From: Aquanectria penicillioides
Taxonomy: Eukaryota > Ascomycota > Sordariomycetes > Hypocreales > Nectriaceae
NCBI GenBank assembly: GCA_003415625.1
Contig: PYIU01000006.1
Coordinates: 2,418,001 to 2,482,000, forward strand
Direction of reading: 5' to 3'
Length of the DNA: 64,000 nt
Under the pieces are notes generated by a model. That model searched no databases and was not told where the DNA came from. It worked only from the letters and a program-made list of their open reading frames with translations. This document shows, piece by piece, positions 9,650 through 20,423 of this stretch. The number at the start of each line of letters is the position of its first letter. The stretch's first letter is position 1. The translations under genes were made by a program, and so were the position numbers.

Positions 9650-11931
9650 ATGTTGGTCAAGCTCAACGCCCTCGCCGTCCTGGCGGCCTCGCTTTCCGCC
9701 GTCTCGGCCCAGACCTACCAGCGCCTGGGTACGTGCCCCAAGCTCGGCTGTATCTTGCCTCCCGATCAGAGCGAGTTCTTGCCCGGCCAGCTCTTTGACC
9801 TCCGTGTCGAGATCCACGCGCCCGTCAATGGCTCTGAGGCTGCCCATGATGGCAAGCCCGACCAGAACTTCAAGGTGACCATCACCAAGGAGGACGGCAA
9901 GGCCAAGGACTTTGCCAAGGCCTTCAACATCCAAGAGCCCAAGCTCGAGAACTGGACCTTCACCTGGTACGAGGACCTCTACGCCGAGGACCAGAAGAAG
10001 CCCAGCGTCGTCAATGTCGCTGCCAAGGCCTACCGCAAGCTCGCCATCACCGAGCCCGGTACCTACACTGTCAAGCTCTCGTACTACAGCGGCGAGGAGA
10101 CCACTGCTACTTGGACTGTTCGCGACCTCCACTCCAAGCGCAAGGCCAAGAACGTCATCTTCTTCATTGGTGACGGCATGACCACCAACATGGTATGTGG
10201 ACTTTTTATTTTCATTTTCAACTGTTATTTTTCGTTGGCGCGGATAAGTCAATTGACTACCAATTGAAATCCAATTGGCATGTAGAATGGGAGACAGCTA
10301 ACATGGGTCACTTAGATCACTGCCGCCCGTCTGCTGGGACACAAGAGCGTGAACGGAAAGTACCAGACTCGCATGAAGATGGACGAATTCCCCGTCCTCG
10401 GTCACCAGATGACACACTCCATCGACAGCTACATCACCGACTCTGCCAACTCGGCCTCTGCTCTATACACTGGCCACAAGAGCACTGTCAATGCCATGGG
10501 GTAAGCAATTAAGCCTAAAACCAACCTTGTCTGACGAAACACACTAACACCAAAAACAGCGTTTATGCTGATTCCTCCAAGGATCCCTTCGACGATCCCA
10601 AGGTTGAGACTATTGTCGAGATCTTCAAGCGTGTCTGGGTTCGTACCGCTTGCGAAACACAAAGATTGATGTGATAAATTCTAACTTGGAGCTTTAGGGT
10701 GGTGCTTGGGGCGCTGTCTCCACCGCTTACCTTGCCGATGCTACTCCCATTGCCCTGACTGGCCACACTCGTCTCCGAAGCCAGTACGGCCCTCTCATCG
10801 ACCAGGCTCTTAACGGCAACACCAACTACAGCTGGACCGACCACGAGGGCCCTGATGTCTACTTCGGTGGCGGTGCCGAGAACTTCCTCAAGGGCTACCA
10901 GGGCAAGAACTACTTCACCGAGTTCGAGAAGAAGGGCTACAGCGTCTCCCTGAACAAGACCTCCCTCAACGCCCTCCCCACCGACAAGAAGGCTCTTGGC
11001 GTTTTCTGCCAGAGCAACCTTCCCGTCTGGCTGGACCGCAACGTCTACAAGGACAACTTGAAGAACTTCAAGAACGACCCGAAGGGCACCAATGCTTCTG
11101 CTACCGATCTCCCCGGCCTCAAAGAGATGACCCTCAAGGCTGTTGATATCTTGAACAAGCGTGGTGGCAAGAAGGGTTTCTTCCTTATGTCTGAGGCTGC
11201 CTCTATTGACAAGCAGATGCACACTCTTGACTACGACCGTGCCCTCGGTGATCTCCTCGAACTCGATGATACTATCCGTGCCACCATTGAGAAGCTCGAC
11301 CAGCTCGGCATCCGTGATGAGACCCTGATCGTCGTCTCTGCCGATCACGGCCACGGCTTTGAGTAAGTACTTCCTTATTTTCAACCCCCACCGATACCCT
11401 AGAGTGTCGAGTTGCTAACACAATGCCAGCGTCTGGGGCTCTGCCGATACCAAGTACCTCGGTGACCAGGCCGACGACCGCACCAAGCGCCGTGCCATCG
11501 GTGTCTATGCCAACTCTGGCGAGTCTCAGTACACCAAGCAGAAGGCTGGACTCGAGTACGGCACCGGCGCTAACTTCCCTGTCAACTGGGAGCCCCGCTA
11601 CGCCATCGCCGCCGGCTTCGGCGCCGCCCCGGACCACCGTGAGGACTACAAGGTCCGCAAGACCGGCCCCCGCGAGCCCGCCACCACCGGCGCTGACAAG
11701 ACCTACTACGTCAACCCCGAGGACTCGCCCAAGGGTTTCGTCGTCAACGGCACCCTCAGCACCTCCAACGACCAGGGAGTCCACTCCCTCACCGATGTCG
11801 CCGTCTTCGCCTGGGGTCCCTGCCAGGACACCTTTGGCGGTACCTACAACAACGTCGATATCTTCTACAAGATCTCCAACTGCCTGGGACTTGCTCGTTC
11901 CAAGACCACCGGCAACAAGCATGATGATTAA
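9650..11931 (+). CDS. secreted alkaline phosphatase
   Basis: Five exons: 9650-10192, 10316-10500, 10560-10638, 10698-11362 and 11430-11931, giving 657 residues. Residues 1-20 (MLVKLNALAVLAASLSAVSA) are a signal peptide. An N-terminal domain of ~150 residues precedes the alkaline phosphatase domain. The latter starts at NVIFFIGDGMTTNM (metal-binding Asp), carries the nucleophile motif ITDSANSASALYTG (Ser near 224), the SADHGHGFDVW metal site after the fourth intron, and a late GVHSLTDVAVFAWG segment with a metal-ligand His. The enzyme hydrolyses phosphomonoesters outside the cell or in the wall/vacuolar space to supply phosphate. Codon use is strongly biased to C-ending codons, suggesting high expression. 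The third intron uses a less usual donor (GTTCGT); the others are standard. Upstream CACGTG boxes suggest phosphate control. Confidence 0.92.
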
Positions 11932-12323
11932 GCGCATGCACGCGTTGTTTAATTATGGTGGGCGGTGGCGGGTTTACGACGAGATGACGATGTAATTTAG
12001 AGGCGTAATGAGGAAGATGTAGCAGTAATATGCGTTGGAAAGATGAAGGAAAACTAGCCAGCAAAATGGCACGGCACTAATTGTGCACGTATTCTGTCTG
12101 CTTGAGACCACCACATCCTGATGCAACCTCGTGTTCCACCAAGTCTTCACTGTCACATGTGCTCTTGACTCTTAATCAATCCCTGATTAGAATTCCATAA
12201 TAACCGGCCCCCGTTTTCATGATGATGCCCCAGGATCATAGCCATGGAGAACAATGGGTTTTTGTTGCTCCGCAAATTCTTATTTTAATGAAACAGCTGC
12301 CTCCAGACCGCTTGAGGGGAGTT
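11932..12323. other. convergent 3' intergenic region
   Basis: Lies between the stop codons of the alkaline phosphatase and CutC-like genes; holds both 3' UTRs. AT-rich compared with the flanking exons. No gene seen. Confidence 0.6.
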
Positions 12324-13160
12324 CTAGTCCATACGGTCCAGACCCAGGGCCGAGCCTAACCCTATGAGCTCCTCCGGGTCGACCTCCTCCGGGTCGAGAT
12401 CAGCGTGTCCAGCGCGGGACAGGCACGACGAATGCATCCACAAGTTGAGCCTAACAATATGGTTGATGCGCGAGGTGAGCAGCTGGGCGTTCTCACGACG
12501 GACGCCGCCGCCGACGATGAGCTGGATCTCGGGGAGCCTCATGCACATGTGGGCGAGGAGGCCGACGTTCTGGGTGAAGTTGCCCGGGCCGCCAGAGGTC
12601 AAGACGCCGGTGAAGCCGCATCGAACCAGCTCGCAGAGGCTCAGGTGCCAGTCGGTGTAAGTGGCGAGGATGTCAAAGGCGCGGTGGAAGACGCAGCGGA
12701 TGGGCTTCGCGTGCTCGACCAGCAGCGTGCAGCGGCGGATGTCGACGGCGAGCTCGCGCTCCTTAGGCGTGGCGCCCGGCCCGACGCGCTCGAGGATGCC
12801 GAAGACGAAGGCATCGCCGCGGACGGGGTTGAGCGTGCCGAGGGCCTTGAACCGGGTGATGGCGTCCCGCATGGCGTTGAACTCGTCGTCCGAGTAGATG
12901 AAGTCGTGCTTCTCGGCCTCGTTGGGCGCGGGAGCACCGCGAGGCCGGATCATGATGCGCAGCGGAATGTCGAGCTTCTTATCGCCCGGGTTCGTGGGCC
13001 TGTGCAGGGTGCGGACGTCGTCGATGGAGGGCGTGAGGCCGCCGACATCGTATGAGCCTCTGGCGTTGAGCTCGACGCGATAGGCGCCAAGGGCTTCAGC
13101 TCGGAGGGCGCTGGCCGGGGAGAAGACGGCGACTTCGAGGGGAGTCTTCTTGGGCGTCAT
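12324..13160 (-). CDS. CutC-family protein (copper homeostasis protein homologue)
   Basis: 278 residues, one exon. The TIM-barrel CutC family pattern is clear: LEVAVFSPASALRAEALGAYRVELNARGSYDVGGLTPS at the start, RIMIRPRGAP, FIYSDDEFNAM, DAFVFGILE, CVFHRAFDI, GVLTSGGPGNFTQNVGLL, IVGGGVRRENAQLL and a final HSSC near the C-terminus. CutC was named from E. coli copper tolerance; in eukaryotes its biochemical activity is unsettled. ATG at 13160 was chosen because it starts just before the first beta strand; upstream in-frame sequence is a pyrimidine-rich leader with a poly-T tract on the coding strand and is not protein-like. Confidence 0.87.
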   Translation of the reverse strand: MTPKKTPLEVAVFSPASALRAEALGAYRVELNARGSYDVGGLTPSIDDVRTLHRPTNPGDKKLDIPLRIMIRPRGAPAPNEAEKHDFIYSDDEFNAMRDAITRFKALGTLNPVRGDAFVFGILERVGPGATPKERELAVDIRRCTLLVEHAKPIRCVFHRAFDILATYTDWHLSLCELVRCGFTGVLTSGGPGNFTQNVGLLAHMCMRLPEIQLIVGGGVRRENAQLLTSRINHIVRLNLWMHSSCLSRAGHADLDPEEVDPEELIGLGSALGLDRMD

Positions 13161-13778
13161 GATTGCTTCACTTCGCCTTTCACCTTCACTTGAAAGAGGA
13201 GTTGAAAAAGAAAACAAAAAAAAAAAAAGAGAAAAAAAAAAGCCGGGCGGTGGCTGGTGGTGTGAGATTTGGTGACGATCCTCCCTGCAACTGTTGTTGA
13301 TGACGCTGGGGGAGTCCCGTCTAAGGTGAGATTTGGGTCTTTGGTGGTGAATGCGGATGGGGTTAAATAGATCCTCACAACCGTAGGGCGTTCGCCTTGG
13401 CAAACGCGGACGATACGGTGCGTAGAATTGTTCTTGACATTGCAAGATCAAACTGAGCCCGAGTTGTGGTGTTGAACGGATGAAAGCGACAAAAGCGTTG
13501 AAAGGTGCTGTTGGTGTGTGGTGAATCAAGGCTCATGTAAAGTCTACTACCGTTGGATTTCAGGTGGCCTCCTCCATCTACTAAGCCCACCACGCACTCT
13601 GAATCACCCTCCTCTAATTTCGAGCGTTTGCAATCTGTTAGATATTTGACTTGTTTATATATCCTATAGCTACTTCGATTGCAATGTTCTACTTTATATG
13701 TGTTTCATGGACAGGCCGATTCAACGGTCCCATTACACGAACACGTTGCTTGCCACGGTCCTCGAAACTGTTTGAACT
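13161..13778. other. intergenic: CutC promoter and 3' flank of the STAND-like gene
   Basis: Contains an A-rich tract at about 13208-13242 (poly-T in the leader of the minus-strand CutC gene). Nothing else recognised. Confidence 0.55.
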
Positions 13779-15848
13779 TCAACGTGGACTCATGGCATGA
13801 TTCCAACTGTTTTCTATGCTGAGTCGTTGGATTGATTGCGGGTTTCTGTTTCCAGCGCTGAGTGAAATGCAGCTCCCAGCATCGACTTGTCGGGAGATCC
13901 TGACGCTTCGGGTTGCCGTTGTTAAGAGAACCTTCAAAGCCGGCCCGAATCCGCTTTGGCTCGTCATTGACTGTAAGAGATGAACCACTTGGCAAATTTC
14001 GGTTTCCCAATTCTGTAGTTCTGTTTCAAACTCGCAAATGTTGTCGAGAATACAGTATACCGTAACGCTTGGTGGGATCTGGCGTAGTAACACTTGGAAC
14101 AATTCGCACAAAGAGCCTAGGTCTTTATGGACGACCCCATCGAAGAGTCCATTCGGAATATTGAGCATTGGATTTCCATATTCTCGGCGTTGGTATAATA
14201 TCAGCTGCGCGATAAGGCTTAGAAGCATGCCTCGACAGCCACTCATTGGATCTCTCGGGATCGAGTGCAAACCGCAGAAATATGTGAGAATGCAAAAGTG
14301 AGGAGCATCCGCCATGGCTGTAAGCGTCCCAGCGAGAACCGAAAGCGAAGATATCTTGCCAACACTTCGGTTATCCATGTGTCCCTCGACGAGAATGAGG
14401 TCAGATGAGTGGGTATGGATCTGTGCCCAGTCTTTGAAACGGTCAATGTTCAATACCCATGCGGCCCGTGAAAGTGTTGTCTGTCCCATGGTGTGACTTG
14501 CTCTCAAGACCAGACCTAGATCTCCTTCGAGGAAAAGGGGGTCATGGATGTTGAGTATTGTGTAGACTTCATTGATTGATATCGAAACCAATGGATTCGG
14601 CTGGAGAATACCTCGGGTGTCAGGAACTGTATTTGTACTATTAGCTTTCAGTGTAAAGATTAGTCTAGTTGAAATAGACTAACCAGGAGCCTCAATAGCC
14701 CTTGGGATATTAGAATCTCGCAGGGGCGGCATCTGAGCGTACCACATCAACTCACGCAGCGACTCGTGGATTCCGCAGAAGCCTGTGCGAAACTGCGACT
14801 CACAGCTCTCCAATCTTTGCTGTACATTCTCAAGTATTCTGTCAGAAAAGATCTGGATCAACCTTTCGTGCATGGCCTGTCTGGCCATGATTCTCTGTTC
14901 GATATCCAGTTGACCAGTCTGGATAGAGTCCAGACCTCCAAGAAGCTTGGCCAATTCAGATTTCGCTTTCGCCATCTCTAGGCCCACATTCCTGGTTTCT
15001 TGCAGATTATCTACTATTACTTGATTTAAAAGAGTGCTGACCCGCGTTGTTACCCAACGTGCGGCTCTAGATATAGCCTCAAGCGAGTCATCGATGTGAC
15101 TTGCCTCACTTTCGGGATGCTGTTTGAAGAGTCTCTTTGGTACTGATGAAGCGAAGTATTAGCCTCGAATTTCGTTGGCCCGCCAATGTCAATCATGTTG
15201 TCTTACAACTTTCTTTATGTTTCCTTAGAAGTATGTCAATTAATTTCGGTATTTCGTCCCTCAAGGTGGTGTAAAGATTCCGCACTAAGCTGTATAGTTG
15301 CTCATCTCCTGGGTAGGCCTTTAGCGCATGTATTGCCTCGGAGAATGTTATCGGAATATCCTCAAAGGCTATTAATATTCGCTCGCCATTCTTGATACGT
15401 TTCTCAAGTAGCTAAAGGGTATCTTAGAAAACTCATGTGCCCTTGAAGATATTAGTCGGCTGGCGCAACGGTACCTTGAAGACTGTGTTTAACCCTCCCC
15501 GCAAGACACTTAGCCCATTCTCCTCGGGAATCATTTCAGATAAAGAGACCAGAGTCACGGCCACAGTCCTGTTTCTCTGGGCTCTCCTCAGTCTGCTCTT
15601 TTCTGCCTTGGCCTGGTACTCTAGGGTGGCCGTCTCCATTGATGCTAAGACGTCTGCCCAAGAACAGTCCTCAAGCCCCAAATTCATTTCCAAATCATCA
15701 GACTCGGGGAGAGAAACAACAGGATCCAACGCGCTGCTGTCAATTTCGGATCCGCATTAGCTGATGTGGTTTGATAATGGGCCGCTGGGGTGCTGGGCGC
15801 GTACCTGAGACCCCCAGGGGGCGCGACCTCATTCATCCTGGCTGTCAT
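13779..15848 (-). CDS. STAND/NACHT-like fungal protein with degenerate NTPase motifs
   Basis: Five exons on the minus strand (15848-15805, 15733-15475, 15411-15207, 15142-14684, 14626-13779); every junction keeps phase, giving 604 residues. The N-terminal third has the basic helical motif EYQAKAEKSRLRRAQRNR and NGLSVLRGGLNTVFK, a pattern I associate with N-terminal domains of fungal NACHT- and ankyrin-type proteins. The middle is helical, probably coiled coil (MAKAKSELAKLLGGLDSIQ). The C-terminal part resembles a STAND NTPase core: LILVEGHMDNRSVGKISSLS near 398-417 where a Walker A should be, VTVYCILDNICEFE near 511-524 where Walker B should be, and KVLLTTATRS near 554, like the sensor-1 strand of NACHT proteins. 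The P-loop spacing is not canonical and Walker B has Asp-Asn rather than Asp-Asp/Glu, so ATP hydrolysis is doubtful. Function unknown. It is divergent from an AAA+ ATPase gene. Confidence 0.7.
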
Positions 15849-16332
15849 GAGGAGAAAATTGTCATCAAATCTTCATAGTCAACGGCCTGATTGCCAAAGG
15901 ATGATTCAGTCAGGCGGGCCGATACAAGGGGTCGCTCTCTCTTGAATGCGGCGTTGCGATTACGCGCTGCGCCGCCTGTCCCAGAGGGAGTAGCTCAGCG
16001 ATGCTCGAAAACAACTCACAAGGATTTGGCGATGCTTAAATATCGATTGGTTCGATGCACCATGTGCCTGCCTATGCCAAGCGTGGGCGGGAGGCGCCAA
16101 TCAACTCCCCTGCTTCCAGCTGGATTTCAGCCACCAACTCCTCAGCCGCCGACTCGGGGTAATCAGGACCGTCTTCATCTGTGTTTGATCCTCCTACATC
16201 ATCACAATATTTTGCAAAGTGAGCTTCTAAGCCCAGTGCGCGACTGTTGCTTATCGTTGGATAACCAAGAGCGTTGGCAAAGACTATCATGAAGAGCCTC
16301 TTTCAACCGTGGACACTCCCATCAGCAGCATT
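15849..16332. promoter_or_regulatory. shared divergent promoter of the STAND-like and AAA+ ATPase genes
   Basis: 484 bp between two head-to-head start codons. It includes an upstream ORF ahead of the AAA+ start (16289-16336). No TATA box is obvious. No other gene. Confidence 0.55.
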
Positions 16333-16336
16333 ATGA
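16289..16336 (+). promoter_or_regulatory. upstream ORF overlapping the AAA+ start codon (ATGA)
   Basis: A 15-codon ORF (MKSLFQPWTLPSAAL) whose TGA overlaps the AAA+ ATG at 16333 by four bases, the ATGA arrangement. If the transcript starts upstream of 16289, translation of the main ORF would need leaky scanning or stop-start reinitiation. The transcript start is not known. Confidence 0.35.
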
Positions 16337-19300
16337 ATTCCGGCAATGACAATCGCACTGAAGAGAAACGTCTTCCTTCTCCCCAAAGATCTGAACCTCG
16401 CCCACCTTCGGACTCGGCGACAAACTCCTCTGACGAACAGGCAAGTACTGATCTCGACGCCGGAAAGCCCAAAGTGAAGGAGGACGACGTTTCAGACCAC
16501 CCGGTAAATGACTTCAGATATCGCAACTATGACGATTATGACAGTCTCGACGAGGACGGAGACTACGTTATCTGGCAAGGGGAGAGACAGAGCTTGAGAA
16601 GGCGGATCCCACTGTACAAACCTGAGACGACTCCCCGAGTAATCCCAGAGGTTAGAAAATGTGATTGGGAACATTTCATCAATTTTTTCTCCAGCGATGA
16701 GAGCCTCTATGCCGTTGATGCGCTTTTTACTGGTTACGGATTACAGACAGACATGGATGAAGAAGCTTCGAAACGGTCAAAATCCGGCTACTTCCACCGT
16801 CTCGTGCACGGTGTTGAGAGGAACATCAAGAAGACTTATAGCGGCGTAACCTGGCTGCAAAAGGTCAGAATACAGTCTCCAGCACTATTGGGAGTTCTTG
16901 GAAAGATTTCTGGCCAGGATTGGGGAACAGAGCCCTTCACCTTTGCAAGGCCATTCAAATACCTCATCCATTTTCATCCCGAGCTCAAAGAGGAACTTGA
17001 AAGGATGGAAGCAGCACGGGCTGGGGCCATTTCCTCTGAATCTCAACAGAAATCCACAACTACAGACGAACCTCAAGATCTGTCTGCTCTTGAAGATCTT
17101 GATTGTTACATCAAGTTTGCAGAGGAAGAAATACTCCCAGACTACCAGCGATTCCAAGGTGCCAGCTACTCTACGGTGTCTCGAATCAGGTTTAACGATT
17201 TATATTACCTTTTCCAACCAGGTGACTTGATCTACATCTCCGATGCTGCTTTAGACAGCATCCTTGGTCGTTCTGTTGATCAGAATGTTAGATGGGATCT
17301 TAGCTCATCAAAGGAATCGACTGTGCGTCAAAATATCTGGCGTTTGTACCATGTTTCGCTGCCAGATAATCTGGTCCCGACCCCGGGCAGCAAGCCCGGC
17401 GAGAATGACGTCCATCTTGCCGTTTACTCACTCGACTATAATGGATCCTTTTATGCAACTGCCATGTACGCCCTCGCAATATACAATTTCGAAGGCGAGA
17501 AGGACATTAGAGATCTTGAAATCTATCCCCTTCGTTTCGCTCGAAGGCCAGATGAACTGTTGGAAAGCCATCGGAAACAAGGGGAACAATTCATGAAATG
17601 CGTTTCCGAGTGGCACATGTCATATGATGGCTGGACTTTCACAACGGACACCCAAGGAATACCTATCACAAGGTTTGCGGGTGGAATAGAACAGCAGATA
17701 CGACCTCAACATATCAGCGGCGAGGTCATTGTGGACTTCAACGAAGCCTTCAACTACAACCCGAAATTTAGGAACATGCTTCTCAAAACCGATCCGCATT
17801 GGTGGGTGGACAAACCAAGCAAACCAAGCAACGGCTCTGATATACTCATCACTTGGTCTGATTATGAACGATCGAAGGCTGTTTCGGCTAAACATGAAAT
17901 AGTCGGGAGGGGCGAAAATATTGATAGATTGACTTATGAAAAATATGCCAACAAAGACAGATATCTAGGCTCCAAAAAGCGCGCGGATATCACCCCAGAA
18001 GGCTACGACCTAGTTCTTCTCCCACGGAGAGTTTTCGTCTACTCTTTGATGGACGGCATATTCGCGTCTGTCGATGTTCGATTCCTGAAACCTATTGACT
18101 GGAAGGACGACGGATTCAGCCGTCTCCAGCTCCAAGATAGCCACAAGAGGTTGATTCAAAGCTCGGTACATGCAACCTTACGACGCAAACGTATTGAAAA
18201 GATTATCGAGAAGAAGAAGCCTGGGCCGGTTTGCACCCAGGACTTTATCCGCGGGAAAGGAAGAGGACTCATCATCATGCTTCATGGAGAACCAGGAATC
18301 GGCAAGACTGCTACCGCAGAGGCGGTATCGCAAACCTATAAACGGCCGCTCTTCCCGATCTCTTTCGACCTGCTAAACAGCCTAACGTGGATAGAGCAGC
18401 AACTGAGTGAAGTATTCCGGCTAGCGGATCGATGGGACTGTATTTTATTGCTAGATGAAGCCGATGTTTTCCTCTCGGCACGCACTCCGACGGATTTTCT
18501 GGAACGAAACAACCTGGTGTCTAGTAAGTATCATTCAAGAATAGAGGTCATGTTTCTAATTTGAGTTTCCAAGTCTTTCTCCGAAAACTCGAGTATTATA
18601 ATGGCATCCTCTTTCTCACCACCAATCGCATCGGAAAAATCGACCCAGCCATTTCGTCGAGAATCCACATAACGCTCCATTACAAACGATTGGGCTTGAC
18701 AGAGATCGAGAACGTATTCCGCATCAACATCGATAGACTCCAGCAGGCCGAAGAGCAGCAGAGCGAGGTGAGCGGGGAGCCGGCCCTGGTAGTGGTTGAA
18801 AGCGACATTCTCCAGTTTGTGGCCGACCACTGGAAGAAGCATCCGAAAGGCAAAGGAGCATGGAACGGCCGACAGATTCGCAATGCTTTCATTGTTGCCG
18901 CTAGTCTGGCGCGGAATGAGGCTGACCAGCAACCAGTTGGGTTCCAGCCTCAGCTCCGATACTCTCATTTTAAGCAAGTTGAGAAGCTGACTGAGGATTT
19001 CGCTCAGTTCAGGCTCAATGTCTTGGGCAAGGATGATGCAAGGCAGGCGCTATTAAATGAAGAGCGCGATGATGACTATGAGGGCGAGGCCGAGGAAGAC
19101 GCCATGTCACTCGGTCCAGGGAAAGGCCAAGCGGTTGGGCAAGCTGGAACGTCATTTGCGCCGCTCCAGCCACAATATGGGACTGAAGGATTCAACCCTC
19201 AACAACAAGCGCAGCCTGGCATGGGGATGGGTTTCACTGCGGCGCCGTATGGCTACGCGCCCCGACATCCTGGGACTGTAGGCCAGCGGGGTCCGGCGAC

Positions 19301-19607
19301 AATGGGGGCAATGGGCAATAGTCATGGATATTACATGCATCAGGGAGTACCAGAGGACCGCGCACACAACCAGCGAGACGCCCATATGTCTCCTTACGTC
19401 GACGAGTCAATGAGCCCACGGGTAACGGGACATGGCATGGGGTTGGCGAGTTACGGACAGCGCCATCGCACCGCGAGTTACGGGCCCTCAGCTTCAAGCG
19501 ACCGGCCAACACCCCAAAATTACAACCAAGGTGGCATTCCTGGAAACCTTGGGCTTCATGGAGCACAACTGTCAGAAACGGGAGATACAATAGGGAGACA
19601 GGAATAA
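16333..19607 (+). CDS. large single-domain AAA+ ATPase (fungal family, BCS1/proteasome-like AAA core)
   Basis: Two exons, 16333-18523 and 18574-19607, split by a 50-bp intron inside the AAA domain; 1074 residues. Residues 1-80 are polar and acidic. About 100-620 form the fungal-specific region that precedes the ATPase (DLYYLFQPGDLIYI, HEIVGRGENIDRLTYEKYA). The AAA module has Walker A GEPGIGKT (about 652), Walker B CILLLDEADVF (about 703), sensor 1 GILFLTTNRI just after the splice, and the arginine-finger segment ISSRIHITLHY. An AAA lid follows (WNGRQIRNAFIVAASLARNEA). The last ~170 residues are low complexity, rich in Gly, Gln and Pro. The splice restores NLVSIFLRKLEYYNGILF, typical of the family. 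Substrate and location are unknown. ATG 16333 is the first in the frame; it is overlapped by a short upstream ORF. Confidence 0.9.
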
Positions 19608-20423
19608 TGTTAGTTGAGCTGAGAGGGGAGGGGAGAAGCACTCAGGCATGTCTTGAATTTCTATTGTGTACAATGCTTCTTTTTCATTGGAAATATTTCG
19701 TTTGGCTTCTGTAAATCTATTCCTTTCCTCAGTGGACGACAAGCAAATCAAGCTTGATAGGCCACTCTGGCAGAGTATCAAGAAGCGATGTGTATTCTGA
19801 ATCACGGCCAACAACCCCCCCCCCCCCCCCCCACTTTTTCTTTTTTTCATTCCTCCATCTCCCCTCCTTCTCCAGTTCTACATACGTAGTTAGCAGCTGC
19901 ACTACAAAATTGAGAGCACAGACACTCGGCGAACTAGTGATTGCCCCTCATACGGCAAATCGCCCCTGTACGAGGCCTGTGCTTCAGTGGATGCTTCAGT
20001 GGGGTTCATCGGCACCTGAGAAGCCAAGAGCCCATCCGAAGTGCTGGGCAACGAAGCTACTACAGCCTAAAATGGATATTTCTGCCAGCAATTTAGCGGG
20101 TTAGCGTCCTGCCTATAGCGGGTCTAGCACCGACAGGCACTTAAGGAGAAGGGCAGGAAAAAAAAAAAAATTTGCTGCGGAGGCAGGAGCTTGCCTTGCC
20201 TTGACTTGCCGTAGTTTGCGGTCACTGTGTTGCTGACTTCCATGTTGTGCTATGAGCTACCACACACCGTCCCCATCCTCCACAAAAAAAAATAAAAATA
20301 TTTTCCTCCTCTTCTCTACATCCTTCCTTCTTCTTTCACAATATATTCAATCTCCTGAGAGAGACGCTCCTGCCTTGTCACCAGACGTTATCTTACAAGA
20401 CAATCCCAATCACATTCGCAGCC
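19608..20423. other. intergenic: AAA+ 3' flank and histone-chaperone promoter
   Basis: Holds an 18-base C run (19815-19832) followed by T-rich sequence, an A run at 20159-20170, and a CT-rich leader just before the next start. No gene seen. Confidence 0.55.
19815..19832 (+). repeat. poly-C tract, 18 bases
   Basis: Uninterrupted C18 followed by a T-rich stretch, 3' of the AAA+ gene. The longest mononucleotide C run in the window and a likely site of length error. Confidence 0.9.

Noticed and set aside
11272..11937. Long open frame on the strand opposite the last alkaline phosphatase exons (also 10563-11384 minus)
   Set aside because: Arises from the strong C-ending codon bias of the real gene; the composition is Val/Gly/Leu-rich with no family features.
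19815..19832. Poly-C run as a functional i-motif or control element
   Set aside because: Lies 3' of a gene beside T-rich DNA; simple slippage is enough, with no further structure.
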